Under the pieces are notes generated by a model. It did no database searches. It was not told where the DNA came from and saw only the letters and a program-made list of their open reading frames with translations. DNA of 52,214 bases from contig JAJCXO010000226.1 of NCBI GenBank assembly GCA_029263395.1, positions 1 through 52,214 on the forward strand, given 5' to 3'. This document shows, piece by piece, positions 1 through 8,204 of this stretch. The first letter of the stretch is position 1. Each line of letters begins with the position of its first letter. The DNA comes from Acidobacteriota bacterium. GTDB lineage: Bacteria > Acidobacteriota > Thermoanaerobaculia > Multivoradales > J023. The position numbers and the translations under genes are program-made.

Positions 1-264
1 TCCCCACGAGTAGCCGGCCAGCTTGCCCAGCCAGCCGGCCAGCAGACCCAAGAGTAGTCCGGCAACGATCGAGTGCGACGCACCGCGGTGCCCAAACGGG
101 GCGTCGTAGGGGATGCCGAAGGAGAAGCCGATGACGTCGGCATCGTGTATCGCCGACAGCACGCTGAACGCGATCATCGCAGGGATCGGCGAGGGGCGTC
201 GTTCCAGTTGGGAGTGCAATCTACCCGCTGCGACGCCCATCGCGATGTGTCCAAGTCCAGGCAC
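1..264 (-). CDS. YdjM-like membrane-bound metal-dependent hydrolase, N-terminal part (runs off left edge)
   Basis: The minus strand reads open for 88 codons from a GTG at 264 to the window edge, starting VPGLGHIAMGVAAGR. It contains the motifs HDADVIGF and FGHRGASHS, which match the LexA-regulated YdjM/DUF457 family of small multi-pass inner-membrane proteins (D-x-D followed by HRGxTHS). The first membrane segment after that motif is visible as IVAGLLLGLLAGWLG. An AGG-rich stretch precedes the GTG. The C-terminal part lies outside the window. The family is called metal-dependent hydrolase from its His/Asp motifs; the substrate is not known. The family call is good from the motifs, but the exact start is less certain because a GTG must be assumed. 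Confidence 0.75.
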   Translation of the reverse strand, partial: MPGLGHIAMGVAAGRLHSQLERRPSPIPAMIAFSVLSAIHDADVIGFSFGIPYDAPFGHRGASHSIVAGLLLGLLAGWLGKLAGYSWG

Positions 265-335
265 CGCCTGAGCCTACCGGATCTGTGGCGGTGCGTGCCA
301 AAGGTTGAAGCGTGCCGATGGCACAGTTCGATCTA

Positions 336-425
336 CTGTTCCAACGGCCACTGTTCCAACGGCCACTGTTCCGACGGCAACTGTTCCAACGGCCACTGTT
401 CTGACGGCCACTGTTCCAACGGCCA
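336..425. repeat. 15-bp tandem repeat, six units
   Basis: Six head-to-tail copies of CTGTTCCAACGGCCA with one or two substitutions each (units at 336, 351, 366, 381, 396, 411). The period is a multiple of three, so every frame stays open and gives low-complexity TVPTA or NGHCS peptides. None looks like a real protein. The array sits in the gap between the YdjM-like gene start and the UspA gene end. Confidence 0.9.
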
Positions 426-527
426 CCGGCGGGACCGCGAGGTCGACGCGAAGCGTAGCCAGCCGGAATTACTGGCGACTCGCCGGGTCGACTGGATCCA
501 CGGAAGTATCGAGAGACTCGAATAAGT

Positions 528-642
528 ATGCTGATGCTGACGCTCTTCCTTTGGAAACAATTCACTCGCCGACCCTCGACGATCCTTGGCGAGATCTGGC
601 GGCTGAATTGTTTCCATAGGGAAACCGCGTCAGCATCAGCAT
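528..642. repeat. Long imperfect palindrome (nested inverted repeats)
   Basis: Three nested pairs share one centre. ATGCTGATGCTGACGC (528-543) pairs perfectly with 627-642. TGGAAACAATTCA (552-564) pairs perfectly with 604-616. CTCGCC (565-570) pairs with GGCGAG (588-593). The spacers between the outer and middle arms differ (8 and 10 bases). The element could be a small non-autonomous mobile element, a structured RNA or a recombination site. No U-tract follows either side, so a simple intrinsic terminator is unlikely. Confidence 0.85.
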
Positions 643-768
643 GGATTTCTTCGGTTTCACTGGATTACAAGGACGAATCATACCGAGCGTGTGTCGATCT
701 CTAACTCTGATTCGGCCTTCATGACGCACGACTAAACGATCGAAGCCCAGAGGTCAGATCGAGGCGTC

Positions 769-967
769 GCCAAGACACCTGTTGTGCAACCAGGATCCTG
801 TTTTGGCCAGCCAAGACACCTGTTGCGTGTCACCTATCCCGCACAAAGCCAGCCAAGACACCTGTTGTGCGTTGCGGATCCCCATCAAAGCCAGCCAAGG
901 CACCTGTTGCACAACACCAATCCTGTCTCGGCGGGCCACAGGCAGGTGTCTGGTTGTGCAACAGGTG
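769..967. repeat. 42-bp-period intergenic array with an inverted end copy
   Basis: The core GCCAAGACACCTGTTG occurs at 769, 810, 852 and 894, with spacings of 41, 42 and 42 bp. The intervening bases are related but diverged. Each unit holds small palindromes such as TTGGCCAGCCAA (803-814). The last unit's CACCTGTTGCACAAC (901-915) is repeated inverted as GTTGTGCAACAGGTG (953-967), forming a 15-bp stem. The array lies in the 265-1108 gap; apart from this array, the 15-bp repeat and the palindrome I see nothing coding there. Confidence 0.85.
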
Positions 968-1108
968 TTCTTTGGTGCTGAAAAGGGTTGTCGGGTCGAC
1001 AGGAAGGCCCGTTCAGAGTCTGGAATCCCGACGGCCGGGTTCGTTGTGATGCATGACCACGAGGAACCCGACCCGGCCGCTACCTACCGAGACTCGCCAG
1101 ATCCTTCT

Positions 1109-2035
1109 CTAGCGTTCGACCGGGCTGACAAACTCGTTGGGTTTGACGGCCAGGATGGCGCAGCGTACCTGGGGGATGACTTCCTCCGCCGTGCTGCCGA
1201 TAAAAAAGCCTTTCAGGCCAGTCCGCACAACTGTTCCCATCACCAGCAGGTCCGCTCGACCACGTTCGACGGCAATGGGGATTTCGTCGGAGGGTCGACC
1301 CTTGACGATCTGCAGCTTCTGTTCGATTCCGGTGAGATCTAAGCTTGACAGAAGCTCCGTAACTTGGCGTTCGTGGGCTAAGCGAGTTTCGTCGACGAGT
1401 TGATGCATTTCCGGGGGTGGAATGTAGCCCCGTCCGTGCAGCAGCAGGCTCTCGTCAAACGCCTCCCAAGCATGCAGGATGGTCAACTCTGCTTTGTCGG
1501 TGCGTGCGATTTCAATGGCCCACTTCAAAATTTGGACGTCGAGGTCGGGGCCACGTTTGGGGCTCAGATCTCTCGGATCCACCGCTGCGAAGACGCGTTG
1601 GTAGGGGGAGTGCTCCCGCGGTCGGGTCAGCCAGACTGGACAAGGACATTTGCGTAATAGGTGCAGGTCGGTGCTGCCGAGTCTCGAGCGCCTGGAAACC
1701 GACCCCTCGGCAACCTTGACGAGGTAGTCGGCGCCGCTGTCGAGCGCTTCGCGGATGATTTCGATGGAACGGACGCCGATGCGGACCTTGCCCGACGCCT
1801 TGATGCCTTGTTTCTCGAGCTCCTCTGCAATCTCCTGCGCTCGCTGCTGATGCTTTTCTTGGAAAACTGCACCCAGATCGTAGTCCGTGATGTAGGTGAA
1901 ATTCGGAGCTTCCCCGGGCGCCACCAGTACCGTGACGGTGAGGTCACTCGAGACGGCGAGGGTCTCGAGTCGAGCAATCGCTTCCTGGTTACCAACGTCT
2001 GGCTCATCCACCAAAATGGCCCTTCGAGTCTCCAT
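1109..2035 (-). CDS. Tandem-domain universal stress protein (UspA family)
   Basis: A 308-residue protein with two UspA folds (about 1-145 and 150-300), the UspE-like arrangement. The second domain carries the ATP-binding pattern G-x2-G-x9-G-S near its end (LVMGTVVRTGLKGFFIGS), so it probably binds ATP. The first lacks a clean version and may be structural. The ATG at 2035 has AGGAGA seven bases upstream. It lies 50 bp downstream of the Kef-type antiporter on the same strand, and Usp proteins commonly accompany cation antiporters, so a regulatory role on that transporter or in stress survival is a reasonable inference. No substrate or partner is shown directly. Confidence 0.9.
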   Translation of the reverse strand: METRRAILVDEPDVGNQEAIARLETLAVSSDLTVTVLVAPGEAPNFTYITDYDLGAVFQEKHQQRAQEIAEELEKQGIKASGKVRIGVRSIEIIREALDSGADYLVKVAEGSVSRRSRLGSTDLHLLRKCPCPVWLTRPREHSPYQRVFAAVDPRDLSPKRGPDLDVQILKWAIEIARTDKAELTILHAWEAFDESLLLHGRGYIPPPEMHQLVDETRLAHERQVTELLSSLDLTGIEQKLQIVKGRPSDEIPIAVERGRADLLVMGTVVRTGLKGFFIGSTAEEVIPQVRCAILAVKPNEFVSPVER

Positions 2036-2085
2036 GGGGATCTCCTCTGCGGTTGAGAGTTGAGTTGCCTCGAGGGTTGAGGCGA

Positions 2086-4104
2086 CTAATGGGCCGGCTG
2101 CAACAGACCAGCAGCGGTTTCGGCCGGGCTGTCAGTGTCGGGTTGTTCGAGTTGAAGCAGGGCCTTCTCGAGCGCCGCGTGATCGCCGGCAAGCACCAAC
2201 GTGTCTTCTGCTTGTAGAACGAGCTCGGGCTTGGGGTGGGAGAGCACCTCGGTCTGACGGAGGACTGCCAGGATCGTCGCTCCGGTCACTCGTCTCAGGT
2301 CGAGGTCCCGGATACTACGCCCACAGGCCCAATGGTCCGGGGCGAGAAAGAACAATTCGGTGGTGCCGGCTGCGACGACGTTCAACAGGGTCTTCGACAA
2401 ACCGGTCCGAGGCCGCGAAGACAGCAGGGCGGCATAATGATCCTCGTGGAGGTAGCTCGCCGCGGTTCGAATCAACTGGCGCGGCAGATGCAGCTTGCTG
2501 AAAACCCGGCGTGAGAGTTCGATACAGGTTTCGAGGTCTTGGGTGACCACTTCGTCGGCACCGAGTCGGACAAGCTCTGGGAGGGCCTCGAGGTTCTTGG
2601 TGCGGACGATGATGTGGAGCCCTGGGTTGAGCGAACGCGCCAGGCTGATGGCTTGGCGCAAGGCCGACCGATCGGCGATGGCAAACACCGCCACCCCGGC
2701 TCGGTCGATTCCAGCCTTGAGCTGGATCTCGGGACTGACGATGTCCCCGAAGAGGATGGCCTCACCTTTGGCTTTGGCTTCCTCCACCACCGCGGCGTCG
2801 AGGTCGACAATACGGTGGCGAATGTCGCCTTCACGCAGGATACGAGACAGCAGACGTCCGCCGAGACCCCAGCCACAGATCACGACATGGCCTCGCGGCG
2901 CCTGCTCGGCAGTCTCGTCTGTCGTCGAAGTGGTCGGCTTCCGACTGGGGATCCACGATACCAGGCGAGAGGATCCTGCGATCAACAGCGGTGTCACCAG
3001 CATGCTGAGGACGCTGGCCGCGATGAGCAGAGCGTAGAGCTCCTGCGGTAGGACGCCTTCGCTTTTACCGGCCTGCAGCAAAACGAACGAGAACTCCCCG
3101 ATCTGGCACAGACCGAGGGCGGTGAGCGTCGCGGTGCGTGAAGGGAAGCGCAGCGCCCGGGCGACCAGCCAGACGACGCCCCCCTTGGCGATCAAAATTG
3201 CCGCTGTTGCGGCCAAAATCGAGCCCAGATTATCCACGAAGACGCTGAGCGACAGCAGCATCCCGATGGAAGTGAAGAAGATGCTGGAGAAAACGTCTCG
3301 CAATGGCGTGACTTGAGCCTGCATCTGATGGCGCAGATCGGAGTTCGCCAAGGCGACGCCGCCGAGAAACGCCCCAAGCGCCATCGAGAGACCGAGGTGG
3401 TGGGTGATCAGGGCGCTACCGAGGCATACGAAGAGGGCCGCCAACAGCAGCACTTCGCGAATGCCGGTACGAGCCAGAAAGCCGAGCAAAGCGGGGACGA
3501 GGAAACGACCGGCCAAGAAGAGACCGACCATCACCGCCAGTCCTTCGCCGAGGCCGCCGAGAGCCCCAGCAGTCGAATGGTTGTGCCCACCTGCAAGGAT
3601 CGGCACGATCAACAGCATCGGTACAATGAGGACGTCTTGGAACAGAAGGATACCCAACGCCAGACGACCATGGGGCGCCTCGATCTCCCGACTGTCGGTG
3701 TAGCTCTTGAGCACAATGGCGGTGCTGCTCAACGTCAGTACAAAGCCGCAGAAGATGGCCAGCGGCCAGCCGGCACCGAAGATCAAGGCGGCGGAGATGC
3801 CGATCACAATCGTCAGCGTTGCCTGGAGACCTCCGCCGAAGGCGAACAACCGGCCCAGTCGACGCACCTCCTCCGACGACAGGTCGAGACCGAAGGTGAA
3901 CAGCATCAGCGCCACCGCCAGCTCGGCGAAGGCCTCGACATGACGGGTATCGGGGACCAGCTCGAGACCGTACGGGCCGATCAGGATGCCTGCCAGCAAA
4001 AAACCTACGACGGCGGGTAGGCGCAGTCGATGGCTGAGCGCGATGACCACCAGCGCCGCCCCAAAGACGAGCACAATTTCGAACAAGATCGGAGAATCTG
4101 GCAT
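2086..4104 (-). CDS. Kef-type monovalent cation:proton antiporter (CPA2) with RCK domains
   Basis: A 672-residue inner-membrane protein. Residues 1 to about 385 form the CPA2 Na+/H+ exchanger domain with about 12 membrane segments. A TrkA-N/RCK Rossmann domain follows, marked by GHVVICGWGLGGRLLSRIL (GxGxxG nucleotide-binding loop), and then a TrkA-C domain at about 575-650 (LVLAGDHAALEKALLQLEQ). This is the KefB/KefC/YbaL architecture: potassium or sodium efflux in exchange for protons, gated by NAD(H) or another nucleotide. The ATG at 4104 has AAAGG upstream. The UspA gene follows 50 bp downstream, probably in one transcript. Ion specificity cannot be read from the sequence. Confidence 0.9.
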   Translation of the reverse strand: MPDSPILFEIVLVFGAALVVIALSHRLRLPAVVGFLLAGILIGPYGLELVPDTRHVEAFAELAVALMLFTFGLDLSSEEVRRLGRLFAFGGGLQATLTIVIGISAALIFGAGWPLAIFCGFVLTLSSTAIVLKSYTDSREIEAPHGRLALGILLFQDVLIVPMLLIVPILAGGHNHSTAGALGGLGEGLAVMVGLFLAGRFLVPALLGFLARTGIREVLLLAALFVCLGSALITHHLGLSMALGAFLGGVALANSDLRHQMQAQVTPLRDVFSSIFFTSIGMLLSLSVFVDNLGSILAATAAILIAKGGVVWLVARALRFPSRTATLTALGLCQIGEFSFVLLQAGKSEGVLPQELYALLIAASVLSMLVTPLLIAGSSRLVSWIPSRKPTTSTTDETAEQAPRGHVVICGWGLGGRLLSRILREGDIRHRIVDLDAAVVEEAKAKGEAILFGDIVSPEIQLKAGIDRAGVAVFAIADRSALRQAISLARSLNPGLHIIVRTKNLEALPELVRLGADEVVTQDLETCIELSRRVFSKLHLPRQLIRTAASYLHEDHYAALLSSRPRTGLSKTLLNVVAAGTTELFFLAPDHWACGRSIRDLDLRRVTGATILAVLRQTEVLSHPKPELVLQAEDTLVLAGDHAALEKALLQLEQPDTDSPAETAAGLLQPAH

Positions 4105-4280
4105 CTCGTTGGCCTTTCTTGGTCTCCGAACTCCCTCTTGGGTCCAAAACCAATCTATGGGTTCACTCTACCGTGCGTTGAAATACCTCATCAATAGCGA
4201 GTATACGAATCCAAAGTTCGGATAAACCGAATATTGTTGGCTTGTTTGATTAGATTGCATCCCGAAAACCGTTTTTCGCC

Positions 4281-4470
4281 TTCAGGGAGCCCCTGTGGAG
4301 CGAGCACGCGGCGAGTATGTATGAGCAAGAGAACAGATCCTCGCTCTCCAAACTATTGTAACCAATAGGGTTGGCGGACACTAAGGCGCCGAGGCGAGTT
4401 ACGCAGCTGCGCGCGCAGTCCACAGGGGGGCGACCGGACAACCGGCGTTCTTGGACGGGATCTAGTTAAG
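4281..4470. repeat. Dispersed structured element, copy A
   Basis: This block of about 190 bp recurs almost unchanged at 21531-21719 and in diverged form at 4491-4650. Its ends pair: CCCTGTGGA (4291-4299) with TCCACAGGG (4419-4427). Strongly shared internal blocks include GCGAGTATGTATGAGCAAG, CTCTCCAAACTATTGTAACC and GAGTTACGCAGCTGCGCGC. A small stem with CCGG arms follows at 4434-4444. It sits downstream of two minus-strand genes' ends and starts and contains no convincing protein. Confidence 0.85.
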
Positions 4471-4490
4471 AATCACTTATCTTGCCGTTC

Positions 4491-4650
4491 TTGCCTCAGG
4501 GAGGGAGGTCTTGTAGAGCGAGCAAGCAGCGAGCATGGTTGAGCTTCGCACCTGTCTGCATCTCGTATCCGATGGCACCAAGTTACTTAGGCTTACTGTA
4601 AGAGATCCGGCGAGTTCTGGAGCTGCAGCGCAGACCACAAGATCGACTGA
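4491..4650. repeat. Dispersed structured element, copy C (diverged)
   Basis: In tandem with copy A, it shares GAGCGAGCA, GCAGCGAGCATG, GGCGAGTT and GCAGCTGC/GCAGCGCAG-type blocks in the same order and spacing, with much other divergence. Its ends still pair in part: TCTTGT (4509-4514) with ACAAGA (4637-4642). Compared with copy A, two C-G pairs have become T-A pairs, while two inner pairs are lost. Together with copy A it fills the 4105-4737 gap. Confidence 0.65.
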
Positions 4651-4684
4651 GCTCTCGATGCGTTCTTAAATCATTAAGAATCAT

Positions 4685-4710
4685 CGTGCCCGGTCAGTAG
4701 ACCGGGCACG
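4685..4710. terminator. Perfect 11-bp hairpin, probable terminator
   Basis: CGTGCCCGGTC (4685-4695) and GACCGGGCACG (4700-4710) form a perfect stem with loop AGTA, 28 bp past the stop of the minus-strand protease gene. The minus-strand side continues ATGATTCTTAATG, a weak U-rich tail; the plus-strand side continues ACGCTTTT. It most likely ends the protease transcript. Confidence 0.7.
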
Positions 4711-4737
4711 ACGCTTTTACGACAAGTAGTCCGTTGG

Positions 4738-6852
4738 CTACTGCGGACAGATGGTCACGTTGTCGAGACCTGCTTCGATCAGGTCACCGGCGCTGGAGCC
4801 GTCCGAGGTGCGAATCCGCAACTGGACGGTTTGACCATTGGCAGCCGTGGTGGTGGCTTCGGTCCAGACTGCATTGGTGGTGACGTCGCCGAAGCTCGCC
4901 AGCGACTGCCAGGAGCCGCCGTTGAACGAGGCTTCCAAGAAGAAGAAGTCACCGGCAGCGTCGTCACCAGCATCCCGCTGACCATGGAAGTACCAGGCCG
5001 AGACGTCGGAGGCGGCGGTGACGTTGTAGACCGGCGAGGTGGCGATACATTCACCCCCGTCAACATCCACCGTGCCGGCACCGCCGGTGTTGGGCTGGGT
5101 GAAGAGTGCGGAGTTGCCGTCTTGGGCCCCGCCGAGTTGGGTCGTGACGCCACCGTTGACCACTTGGTCCGGGGTGCCGGTGGTGAAGGTTCCGGTGGCG
5201 CAGGAGCCGCTGGTTGCCCAGCCACCGAGACCGCTCTCGAAGCTCTCGTCCACATCGCAGCCACCGCCGCCACCGTCCTCGCGCACCACCACACAAGCGA
5301 AGCGACTTTGATTGTTGAGAGTGCCGGAGTCCTTGTCGTTGGTGAACACCAAGAACATGCTGCCGGTGTAGCTCTGACCCACCGGCACGGTGTAGGACTG
5401 GAAGTCGCCGCCGCCGGTGTATTTGGGTGTCAGGTCAATTTTGCCGGTGCCGGTCCAATTCTGGGTGCCCCAGAATTGGAAGTGCCGTGGGTTGTCGTTC
5501 AAGGTGTCGTTGTTGTCGAAACCGATGGCGTGGATCTCACCTTGTGAGCCCGAGGCGAAGTCGAAGTCGATCACGGTATTTGCCGTGATATTGAAGCTTT
5601 GCGTCGAACGCACCCAGGTGTTGCCGGTCAGCAACAGAATGTCCCCGTCGTCCTCGACCGTCGTGTTGTTGGACGAGTTCTGGTTGGAGTACGAGGTCAA
5701 GGCGAGAGTCTCGAAGTCGATCGCGCCGGCTGGGCAGTCGACGGTGGGGCCGCCGCCGTCGCCGATGTCGAGTGCCGACCACAAATTGGCATTGAAGAAG
5801 CTGGTGCCGCTGTTGTTGCCGCTCGCGCAGCCGCCGTGGGTGTGGATGCCCACCGCTTCGCCGGTGGTTTCGTCGACCACTGGGCTGCCCGAGTTACCGC
5901 CGGTGGTGTCGGTGGCGTACCGCATCGTCGAGCCCGAGGAGCCGGTGTTGGGGCCGACGTGGGTCTGGTTGGTTTGATTGGTCGAGCCACTGTCGACTCC
6001 GAAACCAGTGATACGAATGTTGGCGGGGCCCAAGTCTTGTCGCACATCGAAGGAACCCTGGGCTTGGATCGGCTGGAGGCCAGTTTGGCTGTTGCTCGCT
6101 ACGGTGAAAATGCCCCAGTCGTTGCTGACACCACCGTTGATGAACTGAAAGCTGCCTTGGTTGATCGCATACTGATCTTCCGGCCCAGGAAACTGCACCG
6201 TACCGTTGGAAGTCGACTGGGGTGGATTGAACGACAAGGTGGTGTTGCCGGAACCAGCCAAGCAGTGGCCGGCAGTCAGCAGTTTGCCGTTCTCCGCGAT
6301 CCAACCGGTGCAGCCGATAGGATCGATGCGCGCCACCCGCCCTTCAGTCGAGGCGATGCGATCGTCGACACCGCAGATACTTTTAGTGCCGGGGGGTGCC
6401 CAATCACCGACGACGATCTCTGAGATCTCGAGTGTGACATTTTGGTCTCCGGGACCGACGACTAGGCGAACTTCTACCGCGTCACCGTTGAAGTAGGCCG
6501 AGTGGTTGTTCCACTGCTGCAGAGTGGTGGCGTCGAGCCGTTGGGTGGCACCGTCGAGCAACGAGGTGATCTCGACGAAGCTCTTGCGTCCAAGATCGGC
6601 GGCGTCGAATTCGAGCTGCAACCAGGGGGCGCCAGGCACCGAGACGATGTCCTGCACCGCTACATCGTAGTCTTGGAGGCCGCTGCCCGCTGCGTCGCTG
6701 GTTCCATGATGGAAGCCAGATGCCCAAGCGTAAGCCTCTCGGTGGTGGGGAAGGGGGGCTGTCTGTGCTTCAGCACCAGTTGGAAGCAGCCCCAAGGCCA
6801 ACATTGCGATTGCTCCGGACACCATAAGTCGATTCAGAATCTCGAGGCGCAT
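4738..6852 (-). CDS. Secreted trypsin-like serine protease with C-terminal accessory domains
   Basis: A 704-residue exported protein. A signal peptide covers residues 1-30 (cleavage near GAEAQ-TA), followed by a presumed propeptide to about 158. The S1-type protease domain spans about 160-370. Its triad is readable: His196 in LLTAGHC, Asp245 in SNDWGIF, Ser321 in TGGNSGSPV. Residues 375-530 form an uncharacterised beta-rich region. The last 170 residues start FESGLGGWATSG and resemble the MAM-like jelly-roll modules found behind bacterial extracellular enzymes. GGAGAAA precedes the ATG. It is probably an extracellular protein degrader. It stands alone on its strand, with a hairpin terminator downstream. 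Confidence 0.88.
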   Translation of the reverse strand: MRLEILNRLMVSGAIAMLALGLLPTGAEAQTAPLPHHREAYAWASGFHHGTSDAAGSGLQDYDVAVQDIVSVPGAPWLQLEFDAADLGRKSFVEITSLLDGATQRLDATTLQQWNNHSAYFNGDAVEVRLVVGPGDQNVTLEISEIVVGDWAPPGTKSICGVDDRIASTEGRVARIDPIGCTGWIAENGKLLTAGHCLAGSGNTTLSFNPPQSTSNGTVQFPGPEDQYAINQGSFQFINGGVSNDWGIFTVASNSQTGLQPIQAQGSFDVRQDLGPANIRITGFGVDSGSTNQTNQTHVGPNTGSSGSTMRYATDTTGGNSGSPVVDETTGEAVGIHTHGGCASGNNSGTSFFNANLWSALDIGDGGGPTVDCPAGAIDFETLALTSYSNQNSSNNTTVEDDGDILLLTGNTWVRSTQSFNITANTVIDFDFASGSQGEIHAIGFDNNDTLNDNPRHFQFWGTQNWTGTGKIDLTPKYTGGGDFQSYTVPVGQSYTGSMFLVFTNDKDSGTLNNQSRFACVVVREDGGGGGCDVDESFESGLGGWATSGSCATGTFTTGTPDQVVNGGVTTQLGGAQDGNSALFTQPNTGGAGTVDVDGGECIATSPVYNVTAASDVSAWYFHGQRDAGDDAAGDFFFLEASFNGGSWQSLASFGDVTTNAVWTEATTTAANGQTVQLRIRTSDGSSAGDLIEAGLDNVTICPQ

Positions 6853-7508
6853 GTCTGTTTCTCCTGCCTGATCCGAGGTTCAGCAGTGCGCGGTCACCCT
6901 CCGTCACCGGGTCGGACCGTTTGTCGACGAAGGCCCACTTGTCGACGAAGGCCCACTTGTCGACGTAGGCCCATTTGTCGACGAAAAGCCCAGGCGGCCG
7001 ATCCTGTGGCTACAGGAGTGGGCTGTCACCATGGGAGGCTTTTTCGCCATAAGACAGTCTTCGGGCACGGTGAGTTGCGAGCACCAAGGGTTCCCAAAGC
7101 GTCGCCACGCCGCGCGATATTGGGCACGCAGGCTTGGCCTTTAGAAGGCTGTCTGGTGCCTGATCGCTCGGTGCGTCAGGAGGCTGTCGCGTTCTGCCAA
7201 CGCTTCGGCTGTAAAGGTAAGACACAAGAAAAATAGCATACAATCTGGTCTATATCAATGAGCCTTTGTTGGGCGCACGGTGGTGACTACCGTGGAATGC
7301 TGTTGTTGGTAAAGGTGTGTCAGGATGCTCCCACGAATATAGAGTCCCCAAAGTAGGAACCCTCCTGATTGATGTCGTCACGGTCGAATCAAGAGTTGCA
7401 GGCCACCGCGGTGTCGGTGGTGTCGATCTCTGTTGTCGATCTCCTTTAGAGTGTGGTTCGAGGTTGGAAAGATGAGCCTGAAACCGTCTCGTGGAAAGGA
7501 AAGCGCCA
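6853..7508. other. Intergenic region with an 18-bp array, no gene seen
   Basis: This 656-bp gap separates the divergent protease and reductase operon. The only structure I recognise is the 18-bp array at 6921-6988. AT-rich sequence at 7220-7270 is a plausible place for the reductase promoter, but no clean -10/-35 pair or FNR-type palindrome was identified. Confidence 0.6.
6921..6988. repeat. 18-bp tandem repeat
   Basis: Units of TTGTCGACGAAGGCCCAC begin at 6921, 6939, 6957 and 6975, the last one partial. Each has an internal GTCGAC palindrome. The array is just upstream of the protease start, so it lies in that gene's leader or promoter region. Confidence 0.9.
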
Positions 7509-8204
7509 ATGTCGGATTCTGAACCGGTCCCGTGGGAGAACGTCGGTCGAGAACCGCAGAAAGCCCGCAGCCGGGCTGGCATGGTGGTCGATCTCGAACG
7601 CTGCATCGGCTGTCATGCGTGCAGCGTGGCGTGCAAGACCGAACACAGTGTGCCCCTCGGCGGCTTTCGTACCCGGGTGCGGTATCTCGAGCGTCCGGAT
7701 CGGCCAACGCTGGCATTCCTTCCCCTACTGTGTATGCAATGCCAGGACGCTCCGTGCCTGGACGCTTGTCCGACCGAGGCGTTGCGCCGCGGTGCTGATG
7801 GTCGGGTCGAGATCGATCAGGACCGTTGTTGCGGCAACAAAGCTTGTGTTGCGGCTTGTCCCTACCAGGCGATTTTCATCAATAGCGAGACCGGTCTCGC
7901 CGACAAATGTGATTTCTGTACGCACCGCACCGAGGTTGGGCTCGATCCAGCCTGTGTTGCCGCCTGCCCTTGTGATGCGCTGCGATTCGGTGATCTAGAT
8001 GATGCGCAGGATCCGGTGAGTCAATATGCCGAGCAACGGGGAGCACGACCGTTCAAGGAAGACGCCGGCACGCGACCCAGTGTGCTTTATGTAGGGCATG
8101 AGGACTGGATGGAGCCGGCAGCGAAGAGCGGTATCCAGATCTCGCGCGAAGATCGCGACATCGTTTACGAACAGCCGGTTGGTGAAACGGAACCGTCCCG
8201 ATGA
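7509..8204 (+). CDS. Four-cluster ferredoxin subunit of a molybdopterin oxidoreductase (PsrB/TtrB type)
   Basis: A 231-residue electron-transfer subunit. Four cysteine groups are visible: CIGCHACSVACKTEH, CMQCQDAPCLDACP, CCGNKACVAACP and CDFCTHRTEVGLDPACVAACP, enough for four [4Fe-4S] clusters as in PsrB, TtrB, PhsB and ArrB. The ATG at 7509 is chosen over a GTG at 7491 because GGAAAGGAAAG lies just in front of it. The gene overlaps the NrfD-like gene by 4 bp, so the two are translationally coupled. It would carry electrons between the NrfD-type quinol module and the catalytic subunit encoded two genes downstream. It has no Tat signal and presumably travels with the catalytic subunit. Confidence 0.92.
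   Translation: MSDSEPVPWENVGREPQKARSRAGMVVDLERCIGCHACSVACKTEHSVPLGGFRTRVRYLERPDRPTLAFLPLLCMQCQDAPCLDACPTEALRRGADGRVEIDQDRCCGNKACVAACPYQAIFINSETGLADKCDFCTHRTEVGLDPACVAACPCDALRFGDLDDAQDPVSQYAEQRGARPFKEDAGTRPSVLYVGHEDWMEPAAKSGIQISREDRDIVYEQPVGETEPSR

Noticed and set aside
305-619. Open frame of TVPTA repeats as a protein
   Set aside because: Openness results from the 15-bp period. There is no start signal, no relative, and it overlaps the palindrome.
769-935. CRISPR-like array
   Set aside because: Repeats are only about 16 bp, the intervening sequences resemble each other, and no cas genes are near.
1661-2056. Plus-strand frame opposite the UspA gene
   Set aside because: An antisense shadow of a clear gene; no motif.
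2455-2480. T-arm-like GGTTCGAATC suggesting a tRNA
   Set aside because: It lies within the antiporter coding sequence and no cloverleaf can be formed around it.
3313-4020. Long plus-strand frame opposite the Kef antiporter
   Set aside because: High-GC antisense openness; Gln/Glu/His-rich composition with no family features.
7090-7150. Possible -24/-12 sigma-54 promoter (TTGGGCAC...TTGG)
   Set aside because: The match to TGGCAC-N5-TTGC is poor and no enhancer-binding regulator is nearby.
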